Source of the DNA: Bacillus sp. FJAT-29814
GTDB taxonomy: Bacteria > Bacillota > Bacilli > Bacillales > Cytobacillaceae
Length of the DNA stretch: 64,000 bases
Assembly (NCBI RefSeq): GCF_001510715.1
Contig: NZ_LMTJ01000005.1
Location: forward strand, 610,138 to 674,137
Reading direction: 5' to 3'
The translations under genes and the position numbers were made by a program. Position 1 is the first letter of the stretch; each line of letters begins with the position of its first letter. The notes below the pieces were generated by a model, which made no database searches, had not been told where the DNA came from, and was given only the letters and a program-made list of their open reading frames with translations. Below are positions 34,859 through 42,409 of the stretch, piece by piece.

Positions 34859-34882
34859 AAAACTCGCCATCGGCGAGTTTTC
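34858..34882. terminator. Bidirectional terminator, ypvA / SufT-like gene
   Basis: GAAAACTCGCC/GGCGAGTTTTC perfect stem with a three-base loop; T-rich on both strands. Confidence 0.88.
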
Positions 34883-34886
34883 TTTA

Positions 34887-35186
34887 TTAGCGCCCTAGTG
34901 CACGGCGTCCGTCGGCAGTCATTTTGTCTGGTGACCATGCCGGTTCCCAAACAAGGTTAACTTCGACGTTCCTTACTTCTTCAATTCCCTCGACACAATA
35001 ACGGACACCGCTAGTAATGCTATTATGAAGCGGACATCCTGGTGTGGTCAAGGTCATCGTAACGGTAACATCATTACCCTCTGAAATTTCAACATTATAG
35101 ATTAAGCCCAAATCAACGACATTAATGCTTAATTCTGGGTCATATACGCTTTTTAATGCCTCGATAATTTTATTTTGCAATTCCAT
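34887..35186 (-). CDS. MIP18/SufT-type metal-sulfur cluster assembly protein
   Basis: 99 residues of the DUF59/MIP18 family (as YitW, PaaD, SufT): KSVYDPELSINVVDLGLIYN, VTMTLTTPGCPLHNSI with the conserved reactive Cys, and NLVWEPAWSPDKM. Family members help mature Fe-S proteins. ATG 35186 is preferred, with GGAGGTG six bases upstream; a GTG nine bases earlier lies in that site. It is the last gene of a four-gene minus-strand operon and starts 13 bases after the NnrS-like gene ends, suggesting a dedicated role in its maturation or that of a target. Confidence 0.85.
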   Translation of the reverse strand: MELQNKIIEALKSVYDPELSINVVDLGLIYNVEISEGNDVTVTMTLTTPGCPLHNSITSGVRYCVEGIEEVRNVEVNLVWEPAWSPDKMTADGRRALGR

Positions 35187-35198
35187 ATTAAACACCTC

Positions 35199-36443
35199 CT
35201 ATTTTTTTAGTACCTTGAAGATACTGCCTGCAAATATAATTAAAACAACGGAAAGGATAAACTGCCCAATATTAAAAAGTAAGACCTGTTTGAAAATTAG
35301 TGAACAAAAGACAATGATCACACTTGCGATAAATAGCGAAAGATTAGGAACAATGACTTTATCGTTCATCATATCCTTTAACGATGGAACTTGGGCTCTG
35401 CCGATTTCTTTGCTGTACTTAAAGGTCCACCAAAGGAAAGGGACGATTTTATACAAGTACCCGGCAATTGACAGGACAATCCACAACAGAATATAGGCAT
35501 AAACCAATGGTCCAATCGCTGTTGAAAAGGAATTGGTCCAAACTAGAATAAAAGCTGCCAAATGAATCAGGGTGCCAAATCCGATCGCTGCTAAAGCAAA
35601 GGAGAACGGCTTGTCTAATTTTTTCTTTAATCTTTTTTTAATAATAATGTTGATATGCCAAGAGAAAATGGAAAAACCTGCAAAAAGCAAGAATAAACCG
35701 AGTTTTAATAGGATGCTTTGGCCGGTAAAAAAGGAAATAAGCGTTAGGAAAAGGCCGGATACATACAAGGTGTACACATATCTGGCGTGAATCATCGGAA
35801 ACCCGTGCGATAACGAAAACATCGGTACCATTTTATAGGAAAAGCCGAATATCAACAGGGTAAACCAGCCAGTTAGACCCATTAATAAATGACTCTTAAA
35901 AAATGCTTGATAGTGCTCGGAACCGATACCGGTTTTCATGCTGTAAATCAAAGTAATTCCTAGAAAGATCGTCAAAAATAAGCAAACTAGTGCTGTACCG
36001 ACAAAGGCGGTAAGAATATTAGGTCGTCCTTGAGTTTTTAATGTCATCAGCATCTGGAATAGGAACATAAGAATCCCGACTAGGGTGATAATGCCGGGTA
36101 TCATCGCATGTTGCGGCGACCAATACAGCATCGCAGAAAAAACGATAATTCCCGCAGCGGTAACGAAAAATTGGATGAAACCAAAGGTTTCATTCCAGAT
36201 TTTCGTTAGGAAGGCAACAGGAACGAGCTGATACATCGCACCCATTGCAACCATTAAGGCCCAGCCCAAAATCAAAAGGTGGGCAGCCGACCAAACCGGC
36301 GGGATTCGGAAGCTGCCGTCTGCCATCATTTGACCGTTAACCAGAAGGACAATTTGAGACAGGACCAAGGCTATTAAACTAAAAATAATAAATGAAAATG
36401 GAAGCTTAATATTTGTTTCATTTCCTAAGTTTTGTGATAGCAT
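35199..36443 (-). CDS. Multi-spanning NnrS-like heme/copper-type membrane protein
   Basis: 414 residues with about twelve hydrophobic segments. Transmembrane histidines occur in AAHLLILGWALMVAMG and KSHLLMGLTGWFTLL. Three segments share W-x6-G-x2-Y-[QK]-[LMI]-V-P with identical spacing. The first reads H-x4-G-W-x6-G-x5-V-P, the spacing of the HEMxFGF...G...AVP region in NnrS (nitric-oxide-associated heme-copper protein). I therefore call it NnrS-like, by motif spacing only; a NorB/CcoN-like subunit-I relative is the alternative. Full proton-pumping oxidase ligand sets are not evident. ATG 36443 is six bases after AAGGTGA; ATG 36449 is too close. Confidence 0.6.
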   Translation of the reverse strand: MLSQNLGNETNIKLPFSFIIFSLIALVLSQIVLLVNGQMMADGSFRIPPVWSAAHLLILGWALMVAMGAMYQLVPVAFLTKIWNETFGFIQFFVTAAGIIVFSAMLYWSPQHAMIPGIITLVGILMFLFQMLMTLKTQGRPNILTAFVGTALVCLFLTIFLGITLIYSMKTGIGSEHYQAFFKSHLLMGLTGWFTLLIFGFSYKMVPMFSLSHGFPMIHARYVYTLYVSGLFLTLISFFTGQSILLKLGLFLLFAGFSIFSWHINIIIKKRLKKKLDKPFSFALAAIGFGTLIHLAAFILVWTNSFSTAIGPLVYAYILLWIVLSIAGYLYKIVPFLWWTFKYSKEIGRAQVPSLKDMMNDKVIVPNLSLFIASVIIVFCSLIFKQVLLFNIGQFILSVVLIIFAGSIFKVLKK

Positions 36444-36457
36444 TATCATTCACCTTC

Positions 36458-36664
36458 TTAGCGGAAGATTTCAATTTTAAAACTTCTGTCCTCTAGTTGA
36501 TCTGTCCGCTGTTTATAGCCAAGCTCTTCAAGCTGTTCATATAAGAACATTGGCCTTCTATCATTAATGATGGTCAAGGTCTCTCCATTCGGCAATTTCT
36601 CCAAAGCAGCCAAGGTGCGCAACATCGGCTGCGGCGGTTCAAGTCCGCGGTTATCTAATATCAT
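36458..36664 (-). CDS. DUF2249 domain protein (first-described TusA-like type)
   Basis: 68 residues: MILDNRGLEPPQPMLRTLAAL, the L-D-x-R-x-L-x-P-P-x-P signature of DUF2249, a TusA/SirA-like fold without the TusA cysteine. It then has the typical NDRRPMFLYEQLEELGY. DUF2249 proteins often accompany nitric-oxide/denitrification and hemerythrin genes; biochemical role is unproven. ATG 36664 follows GGGAG; a GTG nine bases earlier abuts that site. 14 bases separate it from the NnrS-like gene. Confidence 0.85.
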   Translation of the reverse strand: MILDNRGLEPPQPMLRTLAALEKLPNGETLTIINDRRPMFLYEQLEELGYKQRTDQLEDRSFKIEIFR

Positions 36665-36686
36665 GAATGTCACACTCCCTATTATG

Positions 36687-36920
36687 TTAATTTAATTTCG
36701 TAAAAACAATTTTCCAATGCTTTTTCTCTAATTCTTCTTCCTCATGGGTAAAGCCTTTTGCTTTTAATACAGCAAATAGCGGGGTCGGCTTAAACGGAGC
36801 ATGAAGAATAAAAATATCATTCTTATTACATTGCTTTACTGCCCCCATAATTTTTTGGAAAGGTTCAATTTTATTTTTCAAATCCTCACGGACATCCAGC
36901 TCAATCATTTTCTGATCCAT
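36687..36920 (-). CDS. DUF2249 domain protein (divergent second copy)
   Basis: 77 residues: MIELDVREDLKNKIEPFQKIMGAV, then NDIFILHAPFKPTPLFAVLKAKGF, which matches the second half of the DUF2249 fold (HAPFxPxPLxxxLxxxGF). It differs strongly from its neighbour, so the two are probably a heteromeric pair rather than a recent duplication. The promoter-proximal gene of the operon. ATG 36920 is eight bases after AGAGGCG; an ATG six bases earlier is also in frame. Confidence 0.8.
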   Translation of the reverse strand: MDQKMIELDVREDLKNKIEPFQKIMGAVKQCNKNDIFILHAPFKPTPLFAVLKAKGFTHEEEELEKKHWKIVFTKLN

Positions 36921-36956
36921 TATCATTCGCCTCTTCTAAAAGAATTATTTAGTTAC

Positions 36957-36999
36957 ATTGTAACAGTGGAATCCCAGCGAATATGTGACGCCCATCATA
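36957..36999 (-). promoter_or_regulatory. Class II CRP/FNR-type promoter of the DUF2249-NnrS-like operon
   Basis: On the minus strand an extended -10 TGTTACAAT (hexamer TACAAT at 36962-36957) has no good -35. In its place the palindrome TGTGA-N6-TCATA (36984-36999 read on plus, one mismatch from TGTGA-N6-TCACA) is centred at 36991.5. With a predicted start at 36950 the centre is at -41.5, the classic activator position. The -10 also overlaps the perfect palindrome GTTACATTGTAAC (36952-36964), a possible second operator. Confidence 0.55.
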
Positions 37000-37015
37000 G
37001 TTGACACCATTTTAC

Positions 37016-37030
37016 TGAAAATAATTCTCA
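37016..37030. promoter_or_regulatory. Fur-like box
   Basis: TGAAAATAATTCTCA matches 13 of 15 positions of the 7-1-7 Fur box TGATAATNATTATCA. It lies about 70 bases upstream of the predicted start of the DUF2249 operon and downstream of the small cysteine-rich gene's terminator. Two similar boxes occur at 44433 and 44471. Confidence 0.45.
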
Positions 37031-37051
37031 CTGTGACAATTTCGTCAAAAA

Positions 37052-37091
37052 CATAAATAAAAACTCCGCAAGGCTTAGCTTTGCGGAGTTT
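37052..37091 (-). terminator. Terminator of the small cysteine-rich gene
   Basis: AAACTCCGCAA/TTGCGGAGTTT stem; on the minus strand it is followed by a T-rich tail. The gene's stop codon (37077-37075) sits in the hairpin loop. Confidence 0.8.
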
Positions 37092-37227
37092 CTTCCTCTT
37101 TTGATATTTTCTCATGACAATCAAAGCAATAGATTTGTTTTTCTTCTGTAATGACCCCATTAAAGAACCCGTCTAAGCAATAAATTTCTTTGTTACAGCA
37201 TTTGCAGGTACCGACCAATTCTCTCAT
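37075..37227 (-). CDS. 50-residue cysteine-rich zinc-ribbon-like protein
   Basis: ATG 37227 behind GGGAGGGAAAT codes MRELVGTCKCCNKEIYCLDG, then FFNGVITEEKQIYCFDCHEK and a polar tail. Cysteines pattern as CxCC...C...CxxC with a following His, suitable for zinc. No membrane segment. I do not recognise the family; the spacing resembles small treble-clef or zinc-ribbon proteins of bacilli. Located divergently from ypwA and upstream of the DUF2249 operon, separated from it by a terminator. Confidence 0.65.
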   Translation of the reverse strand: MRELVGTCKCCNKEIYCLDGFFNGVITEEKQIYCFDCHEKISKEEETPQS

Positions 37228-37312
37228 TTTATTTCCCTCCCTGTACTGTAATTTTATAATCTTTTGTCAGAAAAATATGATAAAATTTAATGGTATAAAA
37301 GGGGGAAATGCC

Positions 37313-38821
37313 ATGAATGTTACACAACTCGAAAAAGAGTTTTTGGATTATGTAAGGAAGATGAGGGCATATCATGAGGCGCTCGGGTTAATTTATTGGG
37401 ATTTGCGGACAGGCGCACCAAAGCAGGGCGTGGACCAGCGCTCTGAAGTAATCGGAATGCTATCCTCAGAAGTTTTTAAAATGTCAACATCTGAAGAGAT
37501 GGCTGCATACATAGCCAATTTGTCAAAAGCGGAACTTACCGATATCTCGAAAAAGACACTGGAAGAATGCAAAAAGGAATATGAACGTAATAAAAAGATA
37601 CCTGCTGAAGAATATAAGGAATTTGTTGTGCTGCAATCAAAGGCGGAAATGGTTTGGGAAGAAGCAAAAGACAAGGCGGATTTCAATCTGTTTAAGCCGT
37701 ATCTAGAAAAACTCGTGGACTATACAAAGAAGTTTATCCAGTACTGGGGAGCCGACCACGTAAAAAATAGTTATGATGTTCTGTTGGACATGTATGAACC
37801 AGGAGTAACAGTTGATGTATTGAACCGGGTTTTTGGAGAGTTAAGAGATAAGATCGTTCCTTTGGTAAAGCAGATTTCGGAATCTGTCTATAATCCGCAA
37901 ACCGAGTTTCTTTTCAAACCATATTCAAAGGAAAAGCAGCGCGAATTTAGCTTGAAGATCCTAGAACAAATGGGATATAACTTTAATGCCGGCAGACTGG
38001 ATGAAACAGTCCATCCTTTTGCAATCGGTTTGAATCCTGGTGACGTAAGGGTGACAACCAGGTATGATGAACAGGATTTTCGGACAGCCGTTTTCGGTAC
38101 CATACATGAAGGCGGCCATGCATTGTATGAACAGAACATTTCCAAAGAGCTGATTGGCACGCCGCTCTGTGATGGAACATCGATGGGAATTCATGAATCG
38201 CAATCATTATTTTATGAGAATATGGTTGGGAGAAGCCTGTCATTTTGGAAACAAAACTATGAGTTGTTGAAACAATATGCTAGCGGCCAGTTTGATCATG
38301 TGGGAATTGCCGATTTTTACCGGGCCATTAATGAGTCAAAACCGTCTCTTATTCGAATTGAAGCGGATGAATTAACATACTCGCTCCATATCATGATTCG
38401 CTATGAAATCGAAAAAAGGCTGTTTAATGACGAAATCGTAGTAGCTGATCTTCCGGCAATTTGGAACGACATGTATGAAGAATATTTAGGAATCCGTCCC
38501 GAGAATGATGCTGAGGGTGTGCTCCAGGACGTACACTGGGCGGGAGCAAGCTTTGGTTACTTCCCATCCTATGCCTTAGGCTATATGTATGCCGCGCAAT
38601 TTAAGCATGCTATGTTAAAGGACCTGCCAAATTATGACCAACTGGTGGAGGCCGGGGATTTACTGCCGATAAAGGAATGGCTGACAAGAAATATTCATCA
38701 ATACGGAAAGTTGAAAAAACCGCTTGAAATTATCCAGGATGTTACTGGTGAAGGGCTAAATGCCAAGTATTTAATCGACTACCTATACGAAAAATATCGA
38801 AAGGTTTATCAATTAAATTGA
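37313..38821 (+). CDS. ypwA: M32 family metallocarboxypeptidase (YpwA)
   Basis: 502 residues, the B. subtilis YpwA length. The zinc motif HEGGH is at 265-269 (TIHEGGHALYEQ); family motifs GTSMGIHESQSLFYEN, IRIEADELTYSLHIMIRYEIE and GIRPENDAEGVLQDVHW are intact. Removes C-terminal amino acids from peptides in the cytoplasm. ATG 37313 follows GGGGGAAA; the open frame extends far upstream over the divergent small gene and is not credible. It overlaps the next gene by four bases. Confidence 0.93.
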   Translation: MNVTQLEKEFLDYVRKMRAYHEALGLIYWDLRTGAPKQGVDQRSEVIGMLSSEVFKMSTSEEMAAYIANLSKAELTDISKKTLEECKKEYERNKKIPAEEYKEFVVLQSKAEMVWEEAKDKADFNLFKPYLEKLVDYTKKFIQYWGADHVKNSYDVLLDMYEPGVTVDVLNRVFGELRDKIVPLVKQISESVYNPQTEFLFKPYSKEKQREFSLKILEQMGYNFNAGRLDETVHPFAIGLNPGDVRVTTRYDEQDFRTAVFGTIHEGGHALYEQNISKELIGTPLCDGTSMGIHESQSLFYENMVGRSLSFWKQNYELLKQYASGQFDHVGIADFYRAINESKPSLIRIEADELTYSLHIMIRYEIEKRLFNDEIVVADLPAIWNDMYEEYLGIRPENDAEGVLQDVHWAGASFGYFPSYALGYMYAAQFKHAMLKDLPNYDQLVEAGDLLPIKEWLTRNIHQYGKLKKPLEIIQDVTGEGLNAKYLIDYLYEKYRKVYQLN

Positions 38822-39717
38822 GTAAGCTTCTGCCAGTTATTTTCATTACCATTAGTGCAGCGTTATGGGGAATTATTGCCATTTATGTCCGAAAATTGGC
38901 TGATATCGGCTTTACATCGATGGAGATTGTCACCATCAGGGTGGTAACCGCGGCAATTATACTGGGAGTGATCGGTTTGATTCATGATCGATCGAAGTTG
39001 AAAATCAGCTATAAAGATATCAGGCTGTTTGTTGGAACTGGTATTTTCAGCATCGTTTTATTTAATTGGTGCTACTTTACCGCAGTAAGCACAATGAATT
39101 TATCATTGGCTGTTATACTATTGTATACATCACCGGCATTTGTTTCGGTTTTGTCGTTTCTTTTTCTGAAAGAAAAGTTGACTAAGGTAAAGCTGGTATC
39201 GGTGGTTGGGACAATCCTCGGCTGCATCTTGATTGCCGGCGTTAGTCAGACGGATACCTCCTCCCTTAGTGCAATCGGAATTGTTACCGGGCTTGGTGCA
39301 GGATTTGGCTATGCATTATATAGTATTTTTGGGAAATTCGCCTTGGCAAAGTATCCGCCATTTACAGTGACCTTCTACACGTTTTTAGTTGCGGCCATTA
39401 CACTGCTGCCGATCACAGGATTATGGAAAAAAGGGGCTGGAGTATTTACCGGTGATGTCCTGGTCTACGGTGTCGGATTGGGGCTCTTTCCTACTGTTAT
39501 CGCCTTTTTATTGTATACAAAAGGACTTGAAAAGATTGAAACTAGCAAAGCGGCGGTGATTGCCACAGTGGAACCGATCGTTGCTACCATTTTGAGTGTG
39601 TTTCTTTATAAAGAAAGCTTTGGTATAATACAAGCCATTGGCTCTATTCTGATTCTGCTGGCCGTAACGCTTATTAACATTCCAAAAACAAAAAGGGCTT
39701 CAATCGAGTTTGATTGA
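38818..39717 (+). CDS. EamA (DMT superfamily) transporter
   Basis: 299 residues, ten hydrophobic segments in two five-helix EamA repeats (about 8-140 and 150-290). Substrate unknown; amino acids or metabolites are usual for the family. Starts at TTG 38818, overlapping the ypwA stop (TTGA), with AAAGG upstream, so translationally coupled. The end runs into a strong bidirectional terminator. Confidence 0.85.
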   Translation: MSKLLPVIFITISAALWGIIAIYVRKLADIGFTSMEIVTIRVVTAAIILGVIGLIHDRSKLKISYKDIRLFVGTGIFSIVLFNWCYFTAVSTMNLSLAVILLYTSPAFVSVLSFLFLKEKLTKVKLVSVVGTILGCILIAGVSQTDTSSLSAIGIVTGLGAGFGYALYSIFGKFALAKYPPFTVTFYTFLVAAITLLPITGLWKKGAGVFTGDVLVYGVGLGLFPTVIAFLLYTKGLEKIETSKAAVIATVEPIVATILSVFLYKESFGIIQAIGSILILLAVTLINIPKTKRASIEFD

Positions 39718-39727
39718 AGCCCTTTTT
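39689..39727. terminator. Bidirectional terminator, EamA gene / ba3 oxidase operon
   Basis: AAAAAGGGCTTCAATC/GATTGAAGCCCTTTTT perfect stem around a short loop; overlaps the last codons of the EamA gene. Confidence 0.92.
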
Positions 39728-39756
39728 ATTGTATATGGAGTTTTTCACTTTTCTAC

Positions 39757-41415
39757 CTACCAAGTTTTAAATCCTTTTGATCCAGGCGGTGCGTTTTGAA
39801 TGATATCGATAAATGGAATGGTGTAAGCAAATAGTATTAAGGCAGCAGCAATGCCAAGCCATAATTTCCAGTTTTCAAATACCATAGGTGCTTTTTCTTG
39901 CAGATTTTCAGCTTCGCCAACAGGGAATTCTTCCTCGCCTTTAGGTGCAAAAAATGCAAGATTGATAAAAATCACGAGAACCAAAATGATGCCAATGAAA
40001 AGGATGGTGCCACCGACTGCTTGAGCAATTTGGTATGGAATCCAATCCAGTGCCTGCTGAGAATCCCCGTAAGTTGAAAACGCAGAACGTCTTGGTCCAC
40101 CTAATAGTCCTTGGAAGTGCATCGCTCCAGACATGAATGCCATGCCGATAAACCATACCCAAGCTTGAATGATGCCTAGCTTGTTCATTGCTTTTGTTAA
40201 TTTTCGTCCTGTTAAGTGCGGTACCAACCAATAGGAAATTCCAAAGAACGTTAACACAACAGAAGTTGCAGCTGTTAAATGGAAGTGCCCGGTTACCCAA
40301 ATTGTATTATGAACTACCTGGTCCATTTGGTTAGAAGCATTGATGATTCCGCCTGCACCAGCGGGAATAAACGAAGCCATCCCGATAAATGGCACGATGA
40401 AGCGAGCATCACCCCAAGGAAGAACCCTTAGCCATCCGAAAAGGCCGGTTGCACCTTTAGAGCGGCCATATCTTTCAAATGTAGCGAATAAAGAGAATGC
40501 AGTCATTAATGATGGAATAATAACCATAAACGTTAAAATGACTTGAAGAAATTTCCACGCTGGATCAATCCCTGGCTCTGTTAACTGGTGGTGGAACCCA
40601 ACCGGAATCGAGAAGAGCAGGAATAAGATAAACGATAAACGGGCCAATGAATCAGAGAAAATTTTTCCGCCGATAATTTTGGGAATGACTGCATACCAGC
40701 ACATATATGCCGGAAGTAACCAGAAATAAACCAACGGGTGTCCAAAATACCAGAATAAAGTCCGGCTTACAAGAACATCAACAGTATCAACAATTCCTAG
40801 AGACCAAGGCAGCAACTGGAATAATACAGTAGCTGCTACACCCAATGTCGCCACAATCCACATGACCGTATTGATCACAGCCATAAAGCTTAACAGCGGG
40901 CTTGGCTGTCCAGGGTTGTTCTTTCGCCATTTTGCATACGTCATGATTTGGGCCGCACCGTCAACCCAGCTGCCGACAACGACAAATGTCAATCCTAAAT
41001 AAAAAATCCAGTGCGCCTGAAGCGGTGCATAAAAAGTATAAAGGACTGATGCTTCATTTAACAAAATCATTACGCCAGCCATTAACGTACCAAGAGTCAT
41101 TAACCAAAAGCCAATCCAGCCCGCCCGTCTTGCTGCGGGTGAATGAGTGCCTGCAGTTCTTGAAACCGCGGCGTATTGAAAGCCCATAATAAAGAAAGTT
41201 GTCAACACAAGACCCATTAATACGCCGTGAGCAGTAAGAATTTGATAATAGCCAATTCCCCATGGCAGCTCAAACTTTCCGGAGCGGACAAGGGTTTGCA
41301 GAAGTCCCATCAAACCACCAATTGCAAGTGCGCCAAAGGCAACGAAAAAGTGTGCCATCGAAAGCTTGGCATCACGCGGGTCAACTTTTACTTTTGCTGC
41401 TGCGCTGCTAATCAT
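39757..41415 (-). CDS. cbaA: ba3-type cytochrome c oxidase subunit I
   Basis: 552 residues, about thirteen membrane segments. The binuclear-centre region reads LFWYFGHPLVYFWLLPAYMC (His and Tyr of the CuB site), followed by GFHHQ and, later, the heme a3/b histidines in VTGHFHLTAATSV. The divergence from A-type oxidases and the short partner subunits identify the B (ba3/bo3) family, high-affinity oxidases used at low oxygen. Its start overlaps the subunit II stop by one base. Confidence 0.92.
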   Translation of the reverse strand: MISSAAAKVKVDPRDAKLSMAHFFVAFGALAIGGLMGLLQTLVRSGKFELPWGIGYYQILTAHGVLMGLVLTTFFIMGFQYAAVSRTAGTHSPAARRAGWIGFWLMTLGTLMAGVMILLNEASVLYTFYAPLQAHWIFYLGLTFVVVGSWVDGAAQIMTYAKWRKNNPGQPSPLLSFMAVINTVMWIVATLGVAATVLFQLLPWSLGIVDTVDVLVSRTLFWYFGHPLVYFWLLPAYMCWYAVIPKIIGGKIFSDSLARLSFILFLLFSIPVGFHHQLTEPGIDPAWKFLQVILTFMVIIPSLMTAFSLFATFERYGRSKGATGLFGWLRVLPWGDARFIVPFIGMASFIPAGAGGIINASNQMDQVVHNTIWVTGHFHLTAATSVVLTFFGISYWLVPHLTGRKLTKAMNKLGIIQAWVWFIGMAFMSGAMHFQGLLGGPRRSAFSTYGDSQQALDWIPYQIAQAVGGTILFIGIILVLVIFINLAFFAPKGEEEFPVGEAENLQEKAPMVFENWKLWLGIAAALILFAYTIPFIDIIQNAPPGSKGFKTW

Positions 41416-41891
41416 TATTTAACCACCTCAATCTTCGAGAACATTAAGTGGTGTCCAGTACCACAGTATTCATTACAAACAATTAAGTATTCGCCGGCTT
41501 TATCAAATGTAGTGGTATACTCGCTGATATATCCGGGTTCAAGCATCATATTAATATTGGTTCCGGCTACCTCAAATCCGTGAATAACGTCTTTGGTCGT
41601 TGCCATGACTTTAACCTTTGCTCCAAGAGGAACTTCCACTTGCGCCGGTTGATAAGAGAATGCTGATGCTACATAAACTAATTCATAATCCCATTCTTTA
41701 CCTTCCACTTTATGCAGTCCTGGTTTATCGAACGGTTTTGTTTGATCGACCTTTTCAGGGTCGATGGTTGTCAAACAGCTTGGAGGCTTGTTTCCCAAAT
41801 AAAAGGCGCTGACCCCAACGACTGTCAGGAAAATAACCAGGCAGCTGATACCGAAAATCAGCCAGATTTTTTCAAATTTATGCATATGCAT
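41415..41891 (-). CDS. cbaB: ba3-type cytochrome c oxidase subunit II (CuA)
   Basis: 158 residues: one N-terminal membrane helix (about 9-32) and a cupredoxin domain with the CuA ligands in CNEYCGTGHHLM plus the upstream His in DVIHGFEVAG. The single anchor and short length are typical of B-family oxidases. AAGGGGGA lies upstream of ATG 41891; ATG 41885 is an alternative. Confidence 0.93.
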   Translation of the reverse strand: MHMHKFEKIWLIFGISCLVIFLTVVGVSAFYLGNKPPSCLTTIDPEKVDQTKPFDKPGLHKVEGKEWDYELVYVASAFSYQPAQVEVPLGAKVKVMATTKDVIHGFEVAGTNINMMLEPGYISEYTTTFDKAGEYLIVCNEYCGTGHHLMFSKIEVVK

Positions 41892-41912
41892 AATGTTTTC
41901 CCCCTTCAGAAA

Positions 41913-42062
41913 TTAAAAACGATCTACAAATAAGTAGTAGACACTTACCCATGAAACGATAATAAAAAGTCCCAACAAGAAAACGGATGCCAATGTCCCC
42001 TTTAAAGAGGAACTGTCTTCAACCTGTGTGTGTTGTTTTGCCTTTAGTTCCGCCTTCGCCAT
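41913..42062 (-). CDS. ba3 oxidase subunit IIA-like small membrane protein
   Basis: 49 residues: a polar N-terminus beginning MAKAELKAKQ and one helix, LASVFLLGLFIIVSWVSVYY, ending LFVDRF. This is the layout of cytochrome c oxidase subunit IIa (CoxIIa, as in Thermus ba3), which packs against subunits I and II. AAGGGGTGTAAGGGG precedes ATG 42062. It is promoter-proximal in the IIA-II-I operon. Confidence 0.8.
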   Translation of the reverse strand: MAKAELKAKQHTQVEDSSSLKGTLASVFLLGLFIIVSWVSVYYLFVDRF

Positions 42063-42409
42063 CCCCTTACACCCCTTTCAAATTTTTGAAGAAATTTTAA
42101 TAAGTTCTCTTTCATAATACAAAACAATTGTGAATTAAAAATATGAAATTTAAGAGTTCACAAAATGTTCATTCCTTAGATAACTACTATGTTAATGTTA
42201 AAAACTTGGCGTAACAGTGATTTAAATCACAAATAACAATTTGTAATTGTGAATAAAGTGTGAACAATCATATCAAAAGTGTGATGATTGTAATTGATAA
42301 ATTCTTCACAAACAAAAAATCACCGCTGTCTCCTCGTTCGGCACCATTTAAAAATAAAGGAAATATGATAAAACAAACGATTTATTATATTTAGAAAGCG
42401 GTGGGGGAA
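42063..42409. other. 347-base divergent regulatory region of the ba3 oxidase operon
   Basis: No ORF of note. A+T rich. Holds an FNR/CRP-like palindrome (42216-42231) and four ResD-like boxes related to TTTGTGAAT: 42127-42135, 42157-42165 (reverse), 42246-42254, 42305-42312 (reverse). The small zinc-ribbon gene at 42410 diverges from the other side and has a TATGAT -10 candidate at 42364. Confidence 0.5.
42216..42231. promoter_or_regulatory. FNR/CRP-like operator upstream of the ba3 operon
   Basis: AGTGATTTAAATCACA: matches TGTGA-N6-TCACA at nine of ten positions and the FNR core TGAT-N4-ATCA perfectly. A TAACAT -10 at 42194-42189 on the minus strand would put its centre at -41.5, though that -10 is only four of six. 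Confidence 0.6.
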
